In this document: in pieces, positions 1 to 4,876 of the stretch
Layout of the letters: each line of letters begins with the position of its first letter
How positions within the stretch are numbered: the stretch's first letter is position 1
Source: Rhizobium sp. Q54
Lineage (GTDB): Bacteria > Pseudomonadota > Alphaproteobacteria > SMXS01
Direction of reading: 5' to 3'
Length of the DNA stretch: 5,663 nt
NCBI GenBank assembly: GCA_945872035.1
Contig: CAMBYA010000180.1
Coordinates: 1 to 5,663 of the forward strand
Notes under the pieces: model-generated
Database searches by the model: none
What the model saw: the letters and a program-made list of their open reading frames with translations, nothing else
What the model was told of the DNA's origin: nothing
Program-made: the position numbers and the translations under genes

Positions 1-610
1 CGCCGCAGTCCGGCGTCTTCTCCAGCGCCTCCATTTCCAGCTCGTAGAGCTGTCGCGGCCCGGTACCCGGATAGATGCCGTATTCGGCTCTCCGGTCGAT
101 TGCGCGGAAGTCGCCGCGAACCTGGTCCCGGGTCACCCGCATCCGCGCCACCTCTTCAGCCGGGCGGCGGCCAACCGAATCCGCCTGGTCCGGCCATGGC
201 GAGCCGCGCTCCGGATCGCGGAAAGGGCGGGTGCAGCGCAGATGCATTGTCTCGCCGCGGCCGATGACGCCGTGCGACGCAGCGTGAAGGTCGGCATGTC
301 GGGCCAACGACTGCGGACTGAAGAGAGTATCCCCGTCATGGAACAGCAGCACCTCGCCGCGCGCTGCCTGGGCGCCTGCGTTGGATGCAGCAGACCGGCC
401 CTTGGCCGACGGATGCCGCACGATCTGGAGCGGCAGCCCGGCCGCCGCGTCGGCGAGGACTGCAGTCGTATGATCCGACGAGCCGTCATCCACCACGATG
501 ACCTCGCAATCCCTTGCCTGGCATTCCAGCGAGGCCAGCGTCAGCCGCAGGCGGTCCGCTTCATCCTTCGAGCGGATTATCACGCTGAGAAAGGGCGTCT
601 TTGCGGTCAC
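1..610 (-). CDS. Family 2 glycosyltransferase (GT-A fold), C-terminus beyond the left edge
   Basis: The reading frame is open from a GTG at 610 to the window edge, giving 203 residues with no stop, so the C-terminal part is missing. The N-terminus has the GT2 pattern: a beta strand (LSVIIRSKDEADRL, residues 8-21), then EVIVVDDGSSDHT at 36-48, which in this family binds the nucleotide. The segment KGRSAASNAGAQAARGEVLLF (70-90) leads into a DGD motif at 92-94, the usual DXD metal/nucleotide-sugar site. The family transfers a sugar from a nucleotide-sugar donor; donor and acceptor cannot be read here. No signal peptide or membrane segment is visible in this part, so a cytoplasmic enzyme is expected. 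The GTG overlaps the stop of the upstream SGNH-like gene by four bases (GTGA), which suggests translational coupling. A GGGGG run about 7 bases upstream is the only ribosome-site candidate. The fold call is firm; the function is general only. Confidence 0.88.
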   Translation of the reverse strand, partial: MTAKTPFLSVIIRSKDEADRLRLTLASLECQARDCEVIVVDDGSSDHTTAVLADAAAGLPLQIVRHPSAKGRSAASNAGAQAARGEVLLFHDGDTLFSPQSLARHADLHAASHGVIGRGETMHLRCTRPFRDPERGSPWPDQADSVGRRPAEEVARMRVTRDQVRGDFRAIDRRAEYGIYPGTGPRQLYELEMEALEKTPDCG

Positions 611-1389
611 TGGACAACCCCCAGATCGCTCAGGATGGACACCACCTCCTCCGCCACGAGCCTGCAGCCTTCCGCGTTCAGGTGCAGCGCGTCGATCTTG
701 AGGCGGTCGGCGCCGTGCCGGGCGACGATGGCGTCCACGTCGACAATGGATATGCCGGTCTGTTGGGAAAGCTCGATCAGGCCCAGGTTGAAGCGCTTGA
801 TGCGGGTCGACAGGATATCGTCGAGTCCGCCATGGCAGTGGATCTTATCGCCCGGGACGACCGCGGATACGTTGTAGACAAGGACCGGCGCATCGGACCG
901 GCTCCGGCACCGGTCGACGATATCCCTGAAATTGGCCATGGACGTAGAGACGTCGAGTGCATCGACCGGCTCGAAATGGGCGCGGAGCCATTCCCTGTCC
1001 GATGGCGCGTAGTCCGCCATGTCGCCAGGCTGCAGCAGATAGTTGTCCTGCCTATGGCGCAGCAGATTGGTTGCAATGTCGGGCTGGATGGACAGGACGA
1101 CGGCATCCGCGCGCGTCTCGAACAAGGTCTGGCTGAACTGGGACGCCGGGGGATAGGCACCAAGCGGTAGCGTTCTCTGGGCCAGATCGCTGGGTACGTT
1201 TCCGTCCGACTCCAGCAGCGCGTCGGATCTGGTCCAGGTCTCGTGCTGCACACGGACAACCGCTTCAGGAAAGTCGGCGCGAATGATCTCGTTCACCCCG
1301 TTCCACTGCACCGAGCCGTTCAGCCGCAGAGAATGAAGCGAGTCCCGGACATCGAGATTGCCCTTAAGAAACAAATTCACGCGGCGCAC
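607..1389 (-). CDS. SGNH/GDSL-like hydrolase or O-acyl-modifying protein
   Basis: A 260-residue protein starting at GTG 1389, which has AAGG six bases upstream. There is no earlier ATG or GTG in this frame before a TGA at 1423-1425. A second in-frame GTG lies three codons downstream. The N-terminal strand carries RDSL (residues 15-18), a variant of the GDSL nucleophile block with Arg for Gly. Near the C-terminus IDALHLNAEG contains Asp233 and His236, the D-x-x-H block that completes a Ser-His-Asp triad in SGNH hydrolases. The middle blocks (Gly and Asn of the oxyanion hole) are not clear by eye. No signal peptide is seen, so it probably acts in the cytoplasm. The family contains esterases, lipases and carbohydrate O-acetyl transferases or esterases. 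Beside glycosyltransferases, a role in adding or removing acyl groups on a glycan is the best inference, but it is unproven. It overlaps the downstream GT2 by four bases. Confidence 0.72.
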   Translation of the reverse strand: MRRVNLFLKGNLDVRDSLHSLRLNGSVQWNGVNEIIRADFPEAVVRVQHETWTRSDALLESDGNVPSDLAQRTLPLGAYPPASQFSQTLFETRADAVVLSIQPDIATNLLRHRQDNYLLQPGDMADYAPSDREWLRAHFEPVDALDVSTSMANFRDIVDRCRSRSDAPVLVYNVSAVVPGDKIHCHGGLDDILSTRIKRFNLGLIELSQQTGISIVDVDAIVARHGADRLKIDALHLNAEGCRLVAEEVVSILSDLGVVQ

Positions 1390-1541
1390 AGCCAGCCTTG
1401 TCTTTCGGAAGCGGAATGAAAGTCACGATAGCAAACTCCCAATCATATACAAAAATCCTGACGGTCTGGCGATCGAACCCCATTAGTATCGGCCGCAGGA
1501 GCCATTGTCATCCCGTCCACAGCCCGGATATCGCCGCGACC
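1390..1541. promoter_or_regulatory. Divergent intergenic region with a possible minus-strand -10 box
   Basis: This gap separates the divergent SGNH-like and transglutaminase-like genes and is more AT-rich than its surroundings, most clearly around 1436-1456. On the minus strand TATGAT (1447 to 1442) matches five of six bases of the sigma-70 -10 box and would start transcripts about 46 bases before the GTG at 1389. No good -35 hexamer lies at the right distance. On the plus strand TAGTAT at 1484-1489 is a weak -10 candidate with CTGACG at 1458-1463, but the 20-base spacing is poor. The region probably holds both promoters; the exact boxes are uncertain. Confidence 0.35.
1396..1399 (-). promoter_or_regulatory. 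Ribosome binding site of the SGNH-like gene
   Basis: On the minus strand AAGG is followed by six bases and then GTG at 1389. This spacing favours the GTG at 1389 over the second in-frame GTG three codons later. Confidence 0.45.
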
Positions 1542-2831
1542 ATGAATCGTCTGGGTACCGCCGGCGACGCCACGACCCGCACCGTCGAGGAAGCGCGGAT
1601 CATCGAGTTCCTCCTCCTCGGCGGCTGGGTCGATGACCTTCGACGCGGCGGCCGCCCGGCGGCGGTCGAGGCGACGAGAGCCGCCTTGAACCGATGGGTG
1701 GAGGCGGGGTTGCCGGTTGCCGGGGACGATAGCGGCGTCCGCCACTACGACCCCGTAGAAGTGTTGAACTTCATGAAGTGGGCAGGCCTTCACGAAGACG
1801 ATCCGTTCTGGTCGGCGCGGTACCTCACCACGGGGCGCGGATTTGTGCTGCGGCAGGATGCCGGCTGGGCGGAGGCGGGCGAGCCGGGCGATCCTGCCCT
1901 GCTGCCTCCCCGACAGTTCGAGGTCTCGTTCCAGCGAACCTTCAACCTCGCGTCCATCAGGCCGGGAACGTCGATTCGCCTGCGGCTTCCCTTGCCGCTC
2001 GAAGGAACCAGCCTCGACGATCTGCGGATCGATCTGGACGACGCCGACCCATCGATTCAGTTCGGCGTCACGCCGGGTCGTCTGGAAGCGAGATTGCAGG
2101 CACCGGATATGCCGCTGCAAACCCTGGGCTATCGCGCGTCGTTCACCGCGCGCCCCTATAGCGAAGGCGCTGGGCGGGCGGCTGCGCTGGATGCCGAGGA
2201 GGCTGAACTCTACACCCGGCCCGTGGAGGGCTTCATCCGGGTCACGGCCCGGGTTGCGGCGCTGGCTGAGGAACTGGCGGGCGGCCTTGCGGCGCCTCCT
2301 GACGCCGCCCAGGCATTCTGGGACTACCTGACGGACCGGATGATCTGCGGTGCGGTCCATTACCACGAGATCGACGCCGGACGGCCGATGGACTGGCTGC
2401 TGGACCATGGCTGGTACGATTGCGAGATCGGCGCGGCGTTGCTGGTGTCGCTGTGCCGCGCACGCGGCATACCGGCCCGGATCGTGAGCGGCTACATGCT
2501 CTACAAGCCGGCCCCGACCTATCATTTCTGGGCTGAAATCTGGCTCGGCCGATGGGTGCCGTTCGATCTGTTGTCTTGGGATCTGTCGAGTGGCGGACGG
2601 GACGGGGCCTGGCGCGGCATTTTCGCCGGCAAGCTGGACTACCGCATGACCGTCCAGCGCCTGCCCCGATATTTCGTTGGCCCCATGAGTGTGAGATTGC
2701 CCCGCCGCTGGCACGTCCTGACGCAGGCTCTCAAGGACGGCATTCGGATGGGCATTCATGACATCGACTCGGGCGCGCTGGCCTTCAGCGACGACATTTC
2801 GGTCGATGACGGCGATCAGGCACCGGGCTGA
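1542..2831 (+). CDS. Transglutaminase-like cysteine protein, cytosolic
   Basis: A 429-residue protein from ATG 1542 (MNRLGTAGD). The C-terminal part is a transglutaminase/protease-like core with a complete triad: Cys294 in GWYDCEIGAALL, His328 in PTYHFWAEIWL and Asp342 in WVPFDLL. Before it, residues about 125-210 resemble the beta-rich domain often found ahead of bacterial transglutaminase cores. The first 110 or so residues are an unassigned, mostly helical segment rich in Trp and Arg. No signal peptide or membrane span is visible. Members of this superfamily cross-link amines to glutamines, cleave peptides, or form amides in biosynthesis; which applies here cannot be read. Earlier in-frame starts exist at TTG 1398 and ATG 1416, the latter with GGAAG nearby, but the 48-residue extension is AT-rich, low in coding character and lies in the divergent promoter region. 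ATG 1542 lacks a strong Shine-Dalgarno sequence. The gene ends 16 bases inside the convergent GT2. Confidence 0.85.
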   Translation: MNRLGTAGDATTRTVEEARIIEFLLLGGWVDDLRRGGRPAAVEATRAALNRWVEAGLPVAGDDSGVRHYDPVEVLNFMKWAGLHEDDPFWSARYLTTGRGFVLRQDAGWAEAGEPGDPALLPPRQFEVSFQRTFNLASIRPGTSIRLRLPLPLEGTSLDDLRIDLDDADPSIQFGVTPGRLEARLQAPDMPLQTLGYRASFTARPYSEGAGRAAALDAEEAELYTRPVEGFIRVTARVAALAEELAGGLAAPPDAAQAFWDYLTDRMICGAVHYHEIDAGRPMDWLLDHGWYDCEIGAALLVSLCRARGIPARIVSGYMLYKPAPTYHFWAEIWLGRWVPFDLLSWDLSSGGRDGAWRGIFAGKLDYRMTVQRLPRYFVGPMSVRLPRRWHVLTQALKDGIRMGIHDIDSGALAFSDDISVDDGDQAPG

Positions 2832-3610
2832 GCGAGCGGAAAGGCGATGCCGTTGAAGCCCTGGACAAACACCTCCTCCGGTCCGAAATCGATGCCGGAC
2901 AGGCCCTCGCGAAGCGCCGCCTCCCGCCGCAGCAGAAGCCCGCGGGAAAGGGCGAGCCGGCTGGCCAGCATCCGGTGGTGCGACTCAGGCCACGAATTCC
3001 GTCCGTGGCTCACGTAGACATAGAGATGGGGAAGGCCCGCCAGCAGTACCACCCTGCCGGTCTCGGCAAGACGGCGGGCGACCGTCATGTCCTCGCCGAG
3101 CCGGGCGTCGTCTCCGGTCTCGGGATAGCGCACGTCGGCCGAGGCGCGGCACATCAGGCTGCCGGGGAATGACTGAGTTTCGGTTGCGTGCCAATTGGTG
3201 CAGTACAGCGCCCGCTCCGCCGGGTAGAACTGCATGACCTCGCGCAGGAACACCGCATCGCCGTCGCCCAGGGCGTCGAACTGACGGGCGAGGCGTTCGG
3301 GATGATAGAAATCGTCATCGTCCCACTGGCAGATGATCTCTCCCCCGGCGTGTTCGATGCTGATATTGCGCAGCGCGCCCAGCGTCAGCGAGCCGGCGGG
3401 TTCCACTACCCGGATTCCTGGATCCCGCAGTGCCGCCACGTGATCCCGGATCAGCTCTGCGACCGTGGGGTCGCCGCCATTGAGCACCAGGACGAGCTCC
3501 CGGTTGCTATGGGTCTGCCGCTGATAGTCTGTGATGCTTCTTGTCAGGAACGCAAACCGCTCCGCCACAGGAAGTGTCACGGCAAGACAGCTGATCAGCG
3601 GCTCTGTCAT
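2816..3610 (-). CDS. Family 2 glycosyltransferase
   Basis: A complete 264-residue protein starting at ATG 3610. The N-terminal half is a GT-A fold: ISCLAVTLPVAERFAFLTRS (6-25), RELVLVLNGGD (37-47), then GALRNISIEHAGGEIICQWD (78-97), which runs into a DDDD cluster at 97-100 (QWDDDDFYHPERL), the metal and nucleotide-sugar binding site. An ED pair at 173-174 (LGEDMTVARRL) sits where the general-base region of GT2 enzymes lies. It is soluble, with no membrane span. GT2 enzymes transfer a sugar from a nucleotide-sugar donor; the specificity is not readable. The start has no clear Shine-Dalgarno sequence, only a weak GGTGTGA. The gene begins 65 bases downstream of the tRNA-Arg on the same strand with no terminator visible between them, so read-through from the tRNA is possible. 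Its stop overlaps the transglutaminase-like gene tail to tail. Confidence 0.9.
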   Translation of the reverse strand: MTEPLISCLAVTLPVAERFAFLTRSITDYQRQTHSNRELVLVLNGGDPTVAELIRDHVAALRDPGIRVVEPAGSLTLGALRNISIEHAGGEIICQWDDDDFYHPERLARQFDALGDGDAVFLREVMQFYPAERALYCTNWHATETQSFPGSLMCRASADVRYPETGDDARLGEDMTVARRLAETGRVVLLAGLPHLYVYVSHGRNSWPESHHRMLASRLALSRGLLLRREAALREGLSGIDFGPEEVFVQGFNGIAFPLAQPGA

Positions 3611-3675
3611 GGGGTCACACCAACATCAACATTGCCGTCCAATACACCGATCGGGTTTGCGCAACTTTGGTGGAT

Positions 3676-3752
3676 TGGTGCGCCCGGCGAGATTCGAACT
3701 CACGACCCCAGGATTAGGAATCCTGTGCTCTATCCTGCTGAGCTACGGGCGC
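3676..3752 (-). tRNA. tRNA-Arg (anticodon CCT), CCA encoded
   Basis: The reverse complement folds into a full cloverleaf of 77 bases. The acceptor stem GCGCCCG pairs with CGGGCGC, followed by discriminator A and an encoded CCA. The D stem is GCTC/GAGC. The anticodon stem CAGGA/TCCTG has loop TTCCTAA, giving anticodon CCT (reads AGG, Arg). The T stem GTGAG/CTCGC, with one G-T pair, has loop TTCGAAT. It lies 34 bases after the stop of the SDR gene. A possible promoter overlaps that stop: TTTAGC at 3791-3786, a 17-base gap, TATCAG at 3768-3763, then a GC-rich discriminator typical of stable-RNA promoters. No terminator is evident after the CCA. Confidence 0.97.
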
Positions 3753-3762
3753 TCCGGGGAGA

Positions 3763-3791
3763 CTGATAGCGGAAATCGCCGGGGCGCTAAA
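3763..3791 (-). promoter_or_regulatory. Possible tRNA-Arg promoter
   Basis: On the minus strand TTTAGC and TATCAG are separated by exactly 17 bases, and the -10 box ends 10 bases before the mature tRNA 5' end. The following TCTCCCCGG is GC-rich, as in promoters under stringent control. Each hexamer matches the sigma-70 consensus only partly (three and four of six), and the -35 box overlaps the stop of the SDR gene. The tRNA could instead be read from the SDR promoter. Confidence 0.3.
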
Positions 3792-4566
3792 GCGTGGAAT
3801 TGGTCTGGCCGCCGTCCATCAGGAAGTTCTGTCCGACGATGAACCCCGCATGGGCGCCGCACAGGAAGGCGCAGGCCTCGCCGAATTCGTAGGGCACGCC
3901 CAGCCGCCGCGCTGGGATCTGACCGAATGCGGCGGTCAGCAGCTCGTCCTCGGTCTTGCCCTGCTGCGCGGCGATGGCACGGAGCGGCCCACGCACGCGG
4001 TCGGTGTCGAAAACTCCCGGCAGCAGGTTGTTGATCGTCACATTGTGCTCGGCCACCTGGCGGGCGATGCCGGCGACGAAGCCGGTCAGGCCGGCACGCG
4101 CGCCGTTCGACAGGCCCAGGATTGCGATCGGCGCTTTCACCGCGCTCGAGGTGATGTTGACGATTCGCCCGAACCGGCGGTCGATCATCGGATCGATGGT
4201 CGCCTTGATCAGTTCGATGGCGCTCAGCATGTTGGAATCGATGGCGGCGATCCAGTCCTCGCGCGTCCAGTCACGGAAGTTGCCGGGCTTCGGTCCGCCG
4301 CAGTTGTTCACCAGGATGTCCGGCTCGGGGCAGGCGGCCAGCACGGCGGCGCGCCCCGCCTCGGTCGCCACATCGGCGACCACGGTGGTCACTTCGGCCC
4401 CGGTTTCTGCGCGGATCGCCGCGGCGGTGGCCTGCAGCGTTTCCTCGCCGCGCGCCGAGATGGTCAGCCTCACGCCCTCGCGCGCCAGCGAGAAGGCGCA
4501 AGCGCGGCCCAGGCCTTTCGATGCGGCGTTGACGATGGCGGTGCGCCCCTTGATTCCCAGGTCCAT
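3787..4566 (-). CDS. Atypical SDR-family protein (3-oxoacyl-ACP-reductase-like) lacking the catalytic Tyr and Lys
   Basis: A 259-residue protein of typical SDR length, starting at ATG 4566 behind a strong AGGAGG. The Rossmann fold is evident, but the cofactor motif TGxxxGxG reads NAASKGLG (13-20) and NNAG reads NNCGG (87-91). VVADV at 62-66 holds the usual adenine-ring Asp. Of the catalytic tetrad, Asn112 and Ser140 are present, but the YxxxK positions are Ser153 and Arg157 (SNGAR in LGLSNGARAGL). The C-terminal end GQNFLMDGGQTNSTL follows the normal SDR pattern. Most annotation pipelines would call it a 3-oxoacyl-ACP reductase or SDR oxidoreductase. I recall a subgroup of reductase-like SDRs with imperfect motifs of this kind, so this is probably a conserved variant rather than decay. 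Classical NAD(P)H-dependent ketone reduction is doubtful. It is cytosolic, and the tRNA lies 34 bases downstream. Confidence 0.9.
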   Translation of the reverse strand: MDLGIKGRTAIVNAASKGLGRACAFSLAREGVRLTISARGEETLQATAAAIRAETGAEVTTVVADVATEAGRAAVLAACPEPDILVNNCGGPKPGNFRDWTREDWIAAIDSNMLSAIELIKATIDPMIDRRFGRIVNITSSAVKAPIAILGLSNGARAGLTGFVAGIARQVAEHNVTINNLLPGVFDTDRVRGPLRAIAAQQGKTEDELLTAAFGQIPARRLGVPYEFGEACAFLCGAHAGFIVGQNFLMDGGQTNSTL

Positions 4567-4570
4567 AGCG

Positions 4571-4577
4571 TCCTCCT
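4571..4577 (-). promoter_or_regulatory. Strong ribosome binding site of the SDR gene
   Basis: AGGAGGA on the minus strand lies four bases before ATG 4566. It is the best match to the anti-Shine-Dalgarno sequence in the window and fixes the start of the SDR gene. Confidence 0.8.
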
Positions 4578-4719
4578 GCTTGACTGATAATTCCGTAGAC
4601 TCTGCTGTACTCGCGGCTGAACGCAGTCCTTGGCCGCGGGCGCGAACGGCAGCCCGGGGCGTAATATCGCCTTAATGTTGCCGAACTCAAACGCTATCCA
4701 GAATTCGAGGGCCGCCACG
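4578..4719. promoter_or_regulatory. Divergent intergenic region between the SDR gene and the small membrane protein
   Basis: The region must contain the SDR promoter and probably one for the rightward genes. On the plus strand TTGACT at 4580-4585 resembles a -35 box, but the nearest -10-like hexamer (TGTACT at 4606-4611) is 20 bases away, too far for a confident call. A short inverted repeat, GGCG-TAATAT-CGCC, lies at 4658-4671 and could be an operator or chance. No small gene or RNA was recognised here. Confidence 0.3.
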
Positions 4720-4731
4720 ATGAAGCGGCCC
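4709..4731 (+). repeat. Perfect 7-base inverted repeat around a possible start codon
   Basis: GGGCCGC at 4709-4715 pairs perfectly with GCGGCCC at 4725-4731 across a nine-base loop. The loop contains ATG 4720, and the left arm covers most of a GAGGG ribosome site. No T-run follows on either strand, so it is not a standard intrinsic terminator. In mRNA it would be a very GC-rich hairpin that hides this start. Confidence 0.5.
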
Positions 4732-4845
4732 CGGGGGTTGAGGGAAATGGACTCGGTAGTATTTTCATTTTTGCGGGGGCTCGTGCTCCCCCTGTTGGTT
4801 GTTCTCGTGCTGGCGTATCTGGTGCTTGGCGCCGTCTTCGCCTGA
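4720..4845 (+). CDS. Small single-span membrane protein, unknown function
   Basis: A 41-residue frame from ATG 4720: a basic N-terminus (MKRPRGLRE), then a long hydrophobic helix with the core LVLPLLVVLVLAYLVLGAVF, ending within two residues of the helix. It looks like a tiny inner-membrane protein with the charged end in the cytoplasm. GAGGG lies eight bases before ATG 4720, but both are locked in a 7-base-pair hairpin. An internal ATG at 4747 would give 32 residues (MDSVVFSFLRGL...), preceded by GAGG only three bases away and followed by AT-rich early codons, as is common at real starts. ATG 4675 would give a longer, less convincing form. I do not recognise a family. It lies 31 bases before the SNase-like gene on the same strand and may share its transcript. 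The hydrophobic helix and ordered frame favour a real gene, but the short length makes this uncertain. Confidence 0.5.
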   Translation: MKRPRGLREMDSVVFSFLRGLVLPLLVVLVLAYLVLGAVFA

Positions 4846-4876
4846 CGGACATACTGCGCGGTGCTAGGCTGCGCCG

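Noticed and set aside
1398..1541. N-terminal extension of the transglutaminase-like protein from TTG 1398 or ATG 1416
   Set aside because: The extension is AT-rich, matches no domain or signal peptide, and would fill the whole divergent promoter gap. ATG 1416 does have a GGAAG nearby, so it is not fully excluded.
1443..2759. A long open frame of 438 codons on the minus strand opposite the transglutaminase-like gene
   Set aside because: Its translation is rich in Arg, Ala, Gln and Pro with no recognisable motif, while the opposite strand has a clear domain and catalytic triad. It is a high-GC antisense shadow.
1542..2831. Lasso-peptide maturation protease (transglutaminase-like B protein)
   Set aside because: The protein is much longer than those leader peptidases, and there is no precursor peptide or asparagine-synthetase-like cyclase in the window.
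3611..3675. Intrinsic terminator after the tRNA, or an attachment-site repeat
   Set aside because: There is no GC-rich hairpin with a T-run and no second copy of the tRNA 3' end in the window.
4658..4671. Inverted repeat GGCG-TAATAT-CGCC as an operator
   Set aside because: Four-base arms are too short to separate from chance in GC-rich DNA, so it is noted only within the intergenic entry.
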